From NCBI GenBank assembly GCA_964610885.1, contig CAZSWR010000004.1, forward strand, positions 20,610 to 84,609: DNA of 64,000 nucleotides, given 5' to 3'. Under the pieces are notes generated by a model. It worked only from the letters and a program-made list of their open reading frames with translations, had not been told where the DNA came from and ran no database searches. The translations under genes were made by a program, and so were the position numbers. The DNA comes from CAZSWR01 sp964610885 (lineage in GTDB: Bacteria > Bacteroidota > Ignavibacteria > Kapaibacteriales > UBA2268). Below are positions 18,264 to 26,102 of this stretch, in pieces; positions within the stretch are counted from its first letter, which is position 1, and each line of letters begins with the position of its first letter.

Positions 18264-20132
18264 TTAGCGGTTGAAGCTCGGCATTATCATGTTCTCGGGC
18301 AACAACAACCAATCGAGTTTCTCTTTGGTGAGGTATTTTTTCTTCAATACCAATTCATATATGCTTGCATTGGTTTCGAGCGCTTCCTTGGCGAGCAATG
18401 TACATTTTTCGTAGCCAAGGACGGGATTGAGTGCAGTAACCAAGCCGATACTGTTCTCGACCAATTCGCGGCAGCGTTTTTCGTTGGCGGTGATGCCATC
18501 GATGCAGCGATATTTAAGCGTTTGCATACCGTTTTTGAGCATTTCCATGGATTCCAAGATGCTTTGGGCAATCACTGGTTCCATAACGTTCAATTCGAGC
18601 TGGCCGGCTTCGGCTGCGAGAGTAACCGTCAGGTCGTTACCGATAACTTTGAAAGCGATTTGATTCACTACTTCGGGGATGACAGGGTTCACCTTGCCGG
18701 GCATGATCGACGAACCGGGTTGCATTGGCGGCAGGTTGATTTCGCCCAAACCGGTACGCGGGCCGGAGCTGAGCAAGCGCAAATCGTTGCAGATTTTCGA
18801 CAGCTTGACGGCCAAGCGCTTCACTGCCGAAGAGAAGATAACGAAAGCACCGGTGTCTTGGGTGGCTTCGACCAGGTTGGAGGCCAAGCGAACAGGCAGC
18901 CCGGTGATTTCCCACAGATGGTTCACGCAGCGGGCGCTATAGCGCGGGTCGGCATTGATACCGGTTCCGATTGCGGTTCCGCCCATATTCACCTCGAGGA
19001 AGAGGCGCGAGTTTTGCTCGAGGCGTTGGATTTCCTCTTCGAGCGTTACGGCGTATGCTTCGAAAGCCTGGCCCAAGGTCATTGGCACGGCGTCTTGGAG
19101 CTGTGTGCGGCCCATTTTGATAATGTGCGAGAACTCGTTGGCTTTTGTGCGGAACGAAGCAATGAGTTCGGTCAGGATGGAAATAACTTTTTGGTTCGAA
19201 TAGACGAGGCCGATTTTGAGTGCGGTCGGATAGGCATCGTTCGTCGATTGCGAAAGGTTCACGTGGTTGTTCGGGTGGCAGAATTCATATTCGCCGCGGT
19301 TGTGCCCGAGGATTTCGAGCGCGCGGTTGGCGATGACTTCGTTTGCGTTCATGTTCGTCGATGTCCCGGCGCCGCCTTGGATCATATCGACTACAAAGTG
19401 AGTGTGCCATTTGCCGTTAATGATTTCGTCGCAAGCCTGAACGATTGCGTTCGTAACGTCGGGTTGGAGAAGTCCGAGATCGAAGTTTGCCTTTGCGGCA
19501 GCTTTTTTAACTTGGGCTAGGGCAACTATCAGGTCGGGATAGTGGTTAATCGACACGCCCGAGATATTGAAGTTTTCCAATCCGCGGAGGGTTTGGACGC
19601 CGTAGTAGTATTCGTTCGGCACGTCGCGTTCGCCCAAGAGGTCGTGTTCGCGGCGCACACCGCCCGAAAGGTATTGCACGGCTGCATCAACCACTTGGTT
19701 GGTGGTGTTGCGCATGCGGCGGGAGATGACGTGGGAGATCCGCGAAAGGATTTTCATACCGACTTCGGGGTGGTCCTTCATTGCGGCTTTGAAATTGTCA
19801 CGGTTGATGATATAGATAACAGATTCCTCGAGCACTCGGCCGGAAGTGGAGTGCGGATATTCGTCGAGCAAAGCGCCTTCGCCCATGAAATCATTTTTTG
19901 TGAAGAATCCGATTCTTTTTTCTTGCTCGAACGGCGTGAGCAGGAAAAGCTCGACCGAGCCGCTCATAATCAGATAGAGACTGGTGCGGGGCGAGTTCTG
20001 CTGGAAGAGTATGGTATCCTTTTTATATACTTTTTTTTCTAAGTATTCAGCGAATAGAACCAATTCTTTCGAATCAAGGTCTTTGAAGAGTTCGATCTCT
20101 TTCAGAAAAGCTTCTGTCTTTGCCTTGTCCAT
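18264..20132 (-). CDS. aspA: aspartate ammonia-lyase fused to an N-terminal cyclic-nucleotide-binding domain
   Basis: 622 residues, about 150 longer than a normal AspA. Residues ~15-140 form a CRP-type cNMP-binding beta-barrel (LYLIMSGSVELFLL, FMGEGALL). The Arg that normally grips the cyclic phosphate is not obvious (PHSTSGRV), so the ligand is uncertain. Residues ~159-622 are a full aspartase: HVNLSQSTNDAYPTA, GRTQLQDAVPMTLGQ and the mobile catalytic loop GSSIMPGKVNP (473-483, catalytic Ser475). The Gln in GRTQLQDAVPM and the downstream KVIGNDLTVTLAAEAGQL track AspA rather than fumarase (GRTHLQDA). Reaction: L-aspartate to fumarate plus ammonia. The fusion suggests allosteric control by a small ligand. 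Confidence 0.93.
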   Translation of the reverse strand: MDKAKTEAFLKEIELFKDLDSKELVLFAEYLEKKVYKKDTILFQQNSPRTSLYLIMSGSVELFLLTPFEQEKRIGFFTKNDFMGEGALLDEYPHSTSGRVLEESVIYIINRDNFKAAMKDHPEVGMKILSRISHVISRRMRNTTNQVVDAAVQYLSGGVRREHDLLGERDVPNEYYYGVQTLRGLENFNISGVSINHYPDLIVALAQVKKAAAKANFDLGLLQPDVTNAIVQACDEIINGKWHTHFVVDMIQGGAGTSTNMNANEVIANRALEILGHNRGEYEFCHPNNHVNLSQSTNDAYPTALKIGLVYSNQKVISILTELIASFRTKANEFSHIIKMGRTQLQDAVPMTLGQAFEAYAVTLEEEIQRLEQNSRLFLEVNMGGTAIGTGINADPRYSARCVNHLWEITGLPVRLASNLVEATQDTGAFVIFSSAVKRLAVKLSKICNDLRLLSSGPRTGLGEINLPPMQPGSSIMPGKVNPVIPEVVNQIAFKVIGNDLTVTLAAEAGQLELNVMEPVIAQSILESMEMLKNGMQTLKYRCIDGITANEKRCRELVENSIGLVTALNPVLGYEKCTLLAKEALETNASIYELVLKKKYLTKEKLDWLLLPENMIMPSFNR

Positions 20133-20253
20133 ATTTTTACCTCATTATTTTTGATCATTGTATCTAACACACGCGCGGATGCACTTGAAGGGCAACCGCA
20201 TAGTTAATTTTCCTATAGACGTATTTGTCCGTATCGCATTTTCTATCAAGCAA

Positions 20254-20985
20254 TTAGAATTTTCGTTCGATGAATTGCGGAATCACCGAGTTCCATGTAT
20301 TATAGTTGTGGCCCCATTCCGGCCCCCAGATGTCCACCTGGTGCGGAATCCCTTTCGAGGAAAGAATGCCGCCAAGGTGCAAGGCGTTGTGCGGGTGCTC
20401 GCCCTCGCCCGTGCCGGAAACCACGTAGATATGGTGCTTGCTCAGCAGGAACGAAAGCCAATAATTGTCGTTAAGATTGGGCAAGTAATGTATCGGTGAA
20501 TTGAAATAGCAATTATTGTCGAAATAGCCTTTCGTGAAATGCTCTATATTGTACGTTCCGCTGGTTGCAATCATTCCGTAGAACACGTCGGGGCGCCTGA
20601 AGAAACTGTTCGCGGCGTGGTATGCGCCGAGCGCAGCGCCGCAAGTGATAATCGGTACGGGGCAACCGCAATCTCCGAAAATAAACGGAACCACCTCTTC
20701 GACCAAGTAATTATTATATTGCAAATGGCGGAGGGACTTCTCTTCGGGGCTGATGTCGTCGGAAAGCCACGATTGGAAATTAACACTCGGCACGCAAAAC
20801 ACTTTGCATTTGCCGCGGTCGATCATCGGGGTGAGCGCCTCGATAAGCCCATTCTTTTCGTTTTCTTCGGGGTCGTCTGTGGTCGATGGGAATAAAAGAA
20901 TCGCTAAGCCGTAAATGCCATAAGTGAGTATGTCCATGTCCTGACCCAAATTGGTGCTTTTCCATTGAATTCTCTCATGTTTCAT
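20254..20985 (-). CDS. esterase-like alpha/beta-hydrolase fold protein lacking the nucleophile Ser
   Basis: 243 residues, cytosolic, resembling the short 'esterase family' (COG4947-like) proteins. The expected nucleophile elbow G-x-S-x-G followed by AYHAAN reads GAALG at residues 116-120, so Ala118 stands where Ser should be; the codon is GCG with no ambiguity in the frame. The His side (EWGHNYNTW, about 223-231) and an acidic loop (SGTGEGEHPHN) remain. It is therefore probably a non-hydrolytic paralogue or binding protein, or it uses another residue. It lies ~120 bp upstream of aspA, same strand; co-transcription is possible. Confidence 0.82.
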   Translation of the reverse strand: MKHERIQWKSTNLGQDMDILTYGIYGLAILLFPSTTDDPEENEKNGLIEALTPMIDRGKCKVFCVPSVNFQSWLSDDISPEEKSLRHLQYNNYLVEEVVPFIFGDCGCPVPIITCGAALGAYHAANSFFRRPDVFYGMIATSGTYNIEHFTKGYFDNNCYFNSPIHYLPNLNDNYWLSFLLSKHHIYVVSGTGEGEHPHNALHLGGILSSKGIPHQVDIWGPEWGHNYNTWNSVIPQFIERKF

Positions 20986-21219
20986 ATTCGCCCCAAGAAA
21001 TCGTTAAAAACTTATTTCAAAATAGCATCTACGTACAAGATTAAAATTAGTTCAAAATTATTTTAAAACCAAATTCTTATTCGCATTGTGGCCTGTGTGA
21101 ATCAATGCTTTTTCGCAAAAGTTCGTTCCGAGCCGAACGAATGTTGGTTCTATAACATTTTGTGTGGGTACTGTAACATATGCCATTTAGAGTGAGTAGT
21201 TAAAATCAAAATGATATTT

Positions 21220-21394
21220 TACCGCGTAGCGGTTGTTGTATTGTAGAATATTTTTTAAATTTTTAGACTCATTTCGCGTAGCGAATGTTTTATATGATTG
21301 GTTGATTCATGCGAAGTATTAGACAACAACCGCTACGCGGTATAACTTTCAAGTGGGAATCAACTGCTACAATACAGCAACCGCTCACGCGGTA
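21220..21394. repeat. palindromic dispersed repeat, copy 1 of 3 (full length)
   Basis: 175 bp. The outer arms are inverted copies over ~27 bp: TACCGCGTAGCGGTTGTTGT (from 21220) and its complement ending at 21394, with one extra base. Inside are a TTCGCGTAGCGAA palindrome and a second copy of CAACAACCGCTACGCGGTA (21324-21342). The element fills much of the 490-bp gap between the esterase-like gene and 21477. Related copies: 42791-42961 and ~58160-58283. Confidence 0.85.
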
Positions 21395-21476
21395 AAAAAA
21401 ATAATTCTGAAACAAATTTGCTCGGCAACTCGTATAATCAAGCAAGTAAATTGTTGAAATAATTCCCTACAAACAG

Positions 21477-21896
21477 ATGAAAAACCAAGATATTATCGAC
21501 TTCACGAATGCCAATCCGATTTGCTATTTGGCCACCGCCGACGGCAACCAACCGCGAGTCCGAGCAATGGGCTTCTGGTTCGCCGACGAAACCGGATTCT
21601 ATTTCCAAACCGGATCAATTAAAAAACTCGTTACCGAACTTCAAACCAATCCCAAAGCGGAGGCATGTTTCTACAACAACTCGAACGGGGGCAGAATGCT
21701 GCGCATCGAGGGCGAAATGGAATTCCTCGAAGACCACGAGCTGAAAGCAAAAGCTATCAAAGACAGACCCTTCCTGCTCCAATTCGGACTGACGGCCGAA
21801 AGCCCCGAACTGATCATTTTCCGCTTAGCCCACGGCAAGGCCCATTTCTGGACAATGGCAGACAACCGAGGCCCGAAGAATTATATTGAGTTTTAG
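21477..21896 (+). CDS. pyridoxamine 5'-phosphate oxidase-like flavoprotein
   Basis: 139 residues forming a single split-barrel FMN-binding fold. NPICYLATADGNQPRVRAMGF is the standard first strand pair. FYFQTGSIKKLVTELQTNPKAEACFY contains the Ser/Lys that bind the FMN phosphate, followed by RIEGEMEFLED. The family reduces small substrates or binds F420, FMN or haem; true PdxH enzymes are longer and carry an extra C-terminal substrate motif that is absent here. The gene is monocistronic and followed by the palindrome at 21948. Confidence 0.88.
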   Translation: MKNQDIIDFTNANPICYLATADGNQPRVRAMGFWFADETGFYFQTGSIKKLVTELQTNPKAEACFYNNSNGGRMLRIEGEMEFLEDHELKAKAIKDRPFLLQFGLTAESPELIIFRLAHGKAHFWTMADNRGPKNYIEF

Positions 21897-21947
21897 GAAT
21901 ATTCTGATTATAAAATTGGAATGTAGAATTGTCGGGGTTCAATGTTT

Positions 21948-21977
21948 TGTAGGGGTTCAAAATTTTGAACCCTTACA
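21948..21977. repeat. 30-bp near-perfect palindrome
   Basis: GGGTTCAAAATTTTGAACCC (21953-21972) is a perfect 20-bp palindrome, extended by TGTA and TACA on the two sides. A second GGGGTTCAA word sits just upstream (~21934). It lies between the stop at 21896 and the TPP riboswitch. No T-run follows. It could be an operator-like site, a terminator or a small dispersed repeat. Confidence 0.6.
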
Positions 21978-22019
21978 TTAATTTTGCAAATTAAAAAATA
22001 TTCACTAATTTTGTGGCAG

Positions 22020-22106
22020 TCCGTTGGAGGTGTTCCGGCGAAATAGCCGGGGCTGAGATGAAACTCCTCGAACCTGATCCGGATAATACCGGCGTAGGAA
22101 ACACGG
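22020..22106 (+). promoter_or_regulatory. TPP riboswitch (THI element)
   Basis: Contains the diagnostic thi-box blocks in order: GGGGCTGAGA (22049-22058), GAACCTGATCCGGATAATAC and CCGGCGTAGGAAA. The flanking CCGT and ACGG close helix P1. Downstream, a GGAAAATT/AATTTTCC hairpin (22174-22202) ends just before the GGTGGA ribosome-binding site of the receptor gene. It could act as the expression platform by blocking translation when TPP is bound. The next gene is the TonB-dependent receptor at 22218. Confidence 0.97.
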
Positions 22107-22217
22107 AGCAATTAATGCTTTTGGCGCCCTGCCCACTATATTGATTCTAACCAGATCAGTTCGTCCGACAACGGGAAAATTAATCGTTATGTTAAATTTT
22201 CCTTGGTGGATGTACAA

Positions 22218-24611
22218 ATGTACTACAAAAAACTTCTTTCACGCATCGCTATCGCGGCCGCAATTGCCTCGCCCGCCCTGGCGAAGCAACCCACGCAAAT
22301 CGACACAAACCGTGTCGTCGTGGCTCCCAGCATCAACGTTACCACGAACCGCGCAACGCAAGGCATCTCCCCTGTCCCCTTCTCGGACATGAACGCGCAG
22401 GAGATTAAATTCAACTACACAGTGCAGGACGTCCCCGCGCTAATTTCGGAAATGCCGTCCGTGGTGTTCTATTCGCAAAATGGCAACAATACCGGATACT
22501 CGAACCTGACACTGCGCGGCTTCGACCAGCGCCGCATCGCCGTGATGATCAACGGTATCCCGCAAAACGACCCCGAAGACCACAACGTCTATTGGGTGGA
22601 CTTCCCGGACATCACGTCCAGCTTGGACAATATCCAGGTGCAGCGCGGAGCCGGCATGGCCAACTATGGCTCGGCAGCGATTGGCGGCAGCGTGAACCTG
22701 ACCACCTCGAACTTCGTCAACAAGCGCGGGTTCACCGCCATGACCGGCGTCGGAGTCCAGGAATTCGGGTACTCGGATCTCATGCAAGCCACCACCGGCA
22801 AATTCTCGCTCGAGGCGTCCAGCGGCCTGATTAACGACCACGCTTTCTATGGCCGCCTCTCCAAGATCACGACCAACGGCTACAGAGACCGCTCCGGCAG
22901 CACTCTGTACAGCTTCTTCCTCAGCGCTGTCCGATTCGACAAGAACTTCTCCACGCAGATCAACGTCTTCGGCGGCCCGATCACCGATGAATTGTGCTAC
23001 ACCGGCCTGCCGAAGTCATACATCGGCTCCACCGAACTCCGCCGCAAGAATCTGTCGTACTTCGCATACGATTCGACCGGCAAGAACGTCGTTTGGCCGA
23101 GCGAGCGCAGGCCACAGGAAAAGGAAGGCTTCTACCAACCGCACTACGAAATATTGAACAACTGGCAAATCTCCGACAATTTGGAGCTGAAAAGCGCCCT
23201 GTTCTATTACTCCGGCGAAGGTTATTACGACAACGACATTTCTTGGCTGTCGGCAAAATTCCTATTCACTAAAGAATTCGGCTGGGACTCGCCGCAAGGC
23301 CCAGTGAACGGCATTTACCGCGCAACAGTCGAGAACAGCCACGGCGGATGGATTCCCCGGCTTATTTGGAAAAACTTGGCAGGAGAAACCGTCATCGGTG
23401 CCGAAATCCGCTCGCACCGGTCGAAGCACTATGGCCAGCTGACCTATTCGGAGAATTATCCAGCCGGTTACGATCCCGATTTCAAGATTTATTACTACGA
23501 AGGCGGGAAAGACGTGCTGTCGGGATTCCTGCGCCATCGCGCCGAATTCGGAAAATTGGCTCTGAGCGCAGAAGCGCAATTGGTCAACAATACGTACCTG
23601 ATCCAAAACGAGAAACATGGCACTCAATACACGAAATATGCCGTTGGGATTGGAGATTCCGTGGGCAATGGCGGCAAAATCTTCAGCTACGATTACTTTT
23701 TCTTCAACCCGCGGCTCGGCGCCACCTACAAATTGGACGACAAAACCACGGTTTACTCCCAGATCGCCTACACGTCTCGCGAACCGAGGCTGCGCCAGCT
23801 CTATGCCGCCGAGGATGCCATCTTTGGAATGAAAGATACCTGCACGGCCATGCCTTCGTTTGAATACAAAAATGGCGTGAAGGGCATTTACGACTTCTCG
23901 AAACCGCTACTGAAACCCGAGAAAATGCTCAATTTTGAATTGGGCGCGAACTATACGGATTCACGTTTCCAATTTGGCGTCAATGCCTACTATATGGATT
24001 ACCGCGACGAACTCGTTAAAAGCGGAATGGTGGACTACTACGGCAATCCAATCGAAGGCAACGCTCCGAAATCGCTGCACGCCGGCGTGGAATTGCAAGG
24101 CTCGGCAAATATTTACACGAAAGGCACGACCAGCGTTTTCTTCGCCGCGAACGCCACTATCTCGCACAATAGAATAGTTGATTACAAATACCAGCTGGGC
24201 GATGGCGTTGTGGTTTCCTTGGACGACAACCCTGTCGCAGGCTTCCCCGACTTCATGGCGAACCTGAGGCTAACGGCGAACTTCGACCAACTCCGCGTTT
24301 CGCTCTTCGGCAAATACACAGGCGAGAGCCGCACAGACAATTTCGGAGACATGCTCACGAACAACCAAACGCTTAAATCATTCTTGATCGCCAACGACAA
24401 TTACTATGCCGACAACAAATTGGACGCCGCTTTCGTAATGAATGCCGATGTTTCGTACACACTCACGAACGCATTCACCTTCGAGCGCATCCGTTTCTTC
24501 GCCCAAGCGAATAACATCTTCAACAAGCTCTACGCAGCCGGCGGCGAGGGCAAGGAGTTCTTCGTGGCCGCCGAACGAAACTACTTCTTCGGCATCGAGG
24601 TAGGATTCTGA
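22218..24611 (+). CDS. TonB-dependent outer-membrane receptor, probable thiamine transporter
   Basis: 797 residues from the ATG at 22218, preceded by GGTGGA; upstream TTG/GTG codons in frame would spoil the signal peptide MYYKKLLSRIAIAAAIASPALA. The plug domain reads PALISEMPSVVFYSQNG, then GYSNLTLRGFDQRRIAVMINGIPQNDPEDHNVYW and VQRGAGMANYGSAAIGGSVNL, typical of TonB plugs. The 22-strand barrel ends in a terminal Phe (FFGIEVGF). Because a TPP riboswitch controls it, the likely cargo is thiamine or a thiamine phosphate crossing the outer membrane. It has no CarboxypepD-like N-terminal extension. Confidence 0.94.
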   Translation: MYYKKLLSRIAIAAAIASPALAKQPTQIDTNRVVVAPSINVTTNRATQGISPVPFSDMNAQEIKFNYTVQDVPALISEMPSVVFYSQNGNNTGYSNLTLRGFDQRRIAVMINGIPQNDPEDHNVYWVDFPDITSSLDNIQVQRGAGMANYGSAAIGGSVNLTTSNFVNKRGFTAMTGVGVQEFGYSDLMQATTGKFSLEASSGLINDHAFYGRLSKITTNGYRDRSGSTLYSFFLSAVRFDKNFSTQINVFGGPITDELCYTGLPKSYIGSTELRRKNLSYFAYDSTGKNVVWPSERRPQEKEGFYQPHYEILNNWQISDNLELKSALFYYSGEGYYDNDISWLSAKFLFTKEFGWDSPQGPVNGIYRATVENSHGGWIPRLIWKNLAGETVIGAEIRSHRSKHYGQLTYSENYPAGYDPDFKIYYYEGGKDVLSGFLRHRAEFGKLALSAEAQLVNNTYLIQNEKHGTQYTKYAVGIGDSVGNGGKIFSYDYFFFNPRLGATYKLDDKTTVYSQIAYTSREPRLRQLYAAEDAIFGMKDTCTAMPSFEYKNGVKGIYDFSKPLLKPEKMLNFELGANYTDSRFQFGVNAYYMDYRDELVKSGMVDYYGNPIEGNAPKSLHAGVELQGSANIYTKGTTSVFFAANATISHNRIVDYKYQLGDGVVVSLDDNPVAGFPDFMANLRLTANFDQLRVSLFGKYTGESRTDNFGDMLTNNQTLKSFLIANDNYYADNKLDAAFVMNADVSYTLTNAFTFERIRFFAQANNIFNKLYAAGGEGKEFFVAAERNYFFGIEVGF

Positions 24612-24628
24612 GTTTTTCTAAAGAACAA

Positions 24629-24668
24629 CATCCTCGCCCAAACACAACTAATGGGTTTGGCGAGGATG
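24629..24668 (+). terminator. hairpin after the receptor gene, terminator-like
   Basis: CATCCTCGCC(C)AAAC pairs with GTTTGGCGAGGATG (14 bp, one bulge). The T-run expected of an intrinsic terminator is missing, so it may need Rho or protect the 3' end. Confidence 0.6.
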
Positions 24669-24761
24669 ATAATTATCGCAACTTGCAATCCGTGAAGCCC
24701 CAAAAGACATAAAAAAACTAATGGTTGGAACCTGGCTAATTATCCCCACAAAGGATTATTA

Positions 24762-26087
24762 TCATTCCGCCCCAAATCGAATAGTAATTTTCGACGAACT
24801 GTCAATCGGTTTGCCATCTTTGTAGGCAGGCCTGAACAGATACTTCTTCGAGGTTTCAAGTGCGATCTGGTTCAGTTTATCTTCGCTGCTTTTCAGCACT
24901 TTGGCAGTTTGTACGTTTCCTTTGGAATCCACAGATACTTCCACCACGACGATACCTTCGGTGCCTTTCAGGCTTTCAGGTTTCTGTGGTTTTGCGGCCT
25001 TCAGCACTTGCGGATTCGCGTTTTCGATATAGAATTCACAATCTGATTTGTTGCCATTCGCGGATGGAGCCATCTCGCTCCGTGCCGATTCGTTCGATCG
25101 CGTCTGCCCGGGCGAAATCGCGTTGACTGTGGAATTCTCCTTGGTGGAGCAATCTGAGTTATCTTTTGACTTTGCGCTACTCGCTTCAAACGGAACGGAC
25201 GAATTCGACGTTGGGCATTCTTTATTTTCTGTGGTATTATTCGCGACTGTTTCCTCGGCGGTTTTGTTGCCCTTCAGCGCGGCAAAAACGGCAATCACCG
25301 CCACCAATACGACTACAGCAGCAATTGCAACAAAGCTTTTTGATGTTTTCCTTTTGATATCTCTTTCGGTTTCTTTCTCGCGGAATTCCAGCAGTATCAT
25401 TCCATCGGAACCCGAAGCTCCGGGGAGCTGTTTCCTCAACTTCTCATGCTTCTTTTCGGTCGGGACCAAGATACTTTGCATCGACAAATTCTCTGGAAAA
25501 TCGCTTGGAATTTCCGGAGAATTGGTAATGATAATCCGTGTGTTTGAAAGAACAGTAAACATGAGGAATTTTCTGACTCCTAAGCTCTTGTCCTCGGAAT
25601 TGTCCACGGTCGGTGCATCGGCGCGAGAGAGGAAATGATAGAGATGTTCGTAAATCGCCCCTTTTCGCGTCTGAATGTCCACGAATACTTCGTCGGAATG
25701 GAACAGATAGCATTTATCGTCAATCTTCCAGACAGCGGCAAATGTATCGCTCGGAAGGCATTCAACTTTCTGCAACAGTTTTTCAAAGAATTCATCGCTA
25801 TCTTTATCAATTCTGTCGCCCTTGTGTTTAGCGGATTCCTCGAAGAATTGCATCGCTCGGCGAGCCGCCGGCTCAATCGATTCGCTACAAAACATGGCCA
25901 GCTCGCCGAATTTGCCCTCGACAACCATTCCAATTGGTTCGTTACCGGATCTCTTCATCGAGGATACGAAGGCCAACCCATCAGGGCAATCATGATGGAC
26001 ACTTGCCATTTTCACAGTTTTTGACAGGTTGGTCGGGTCTGAACCCGCCAAATCAATAGCCTTCGATATTTTTTTCTTCACGCTCAT
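24762..26087 (-). CDS. membrane protein with PP2C-like cytosolic domain and TonB C-terminal domain
   Basis: 441 residues. Residues ~1-245 precede a single membrane helix (251-271, SFVAIAAVVVLVAVIAVFAA), so they are cytosolic. They resemble a degenerate PP2C phosphatase: FAAVWKIDDKCYLFHSDEVF matches the strand pair carrying the PP2C Gly-Asp, and RIIITNSPEIPSDFPENLS the later 'SDG' strand, but the metal-binding Asp are not conserved. A Ser/Asn/Lys-rich periplasmic linker follows (~272-355). Residues ~358-441 are a TonB C-terminal domain (GTEGIVVVEVSVDSKGNVQ, KKYLFRPAYKDGKPID). Normal TonB has only a short cytosolic tail, so this is an odd fusion. Last gene of a three-gene operon (15-bp spacing) and convergent with the TonB-dependent receptor. 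Confidence 0.82.
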   Translation of the reverse strand: MSVKKKISKAIDLAGSDPTNLSKTVKMASVHHDCPDGLAFVSSMKRSGNEPIGMVVEGKFGELAMFCSESIEPAARRAMQFFEESAKHKGDRIDKDSDEFFEKLLQKVECLPSDTFAAVWKIDDKCYLFHSDEVFVDIQTRKGAIYEHLYHFLSRADAPTVDNSEDKSLGVRKFLMFTVLSNTRIIITNSPEIPSDFPENLSMQSILVPTEKKHEKLRKQLPGASGSDGMILLEFREKETERDIKRKTSKSFVAIAAVVVLVAVIAVFAALKGNKTAEETVANNTTENKECPTSNSSVPFEASSAKSKDNSDCSTKENSTVNAISPGQTRSNESARSEMAPSANGNKSDCEFYIENANPQVLKAAKPQKPESLKGTEGIVVVEVSVDSKGNVQTAKVLKSSEDKLNQIALETSKKYLFRPAYKDGKPIDSSSKITIRFGAE

Positions 26088-26102
26088 ATTCTGTTCGTTT
26101 CC

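Noticed and set aside
18264..20132. Class II fumarase instead of aspartase
   Set aside because: The GRTQLQDAVPM segment and the close match to AspA beyond the GSSIMPGKVNP loop fit aspartase; fumarases have GRTHLQDA.
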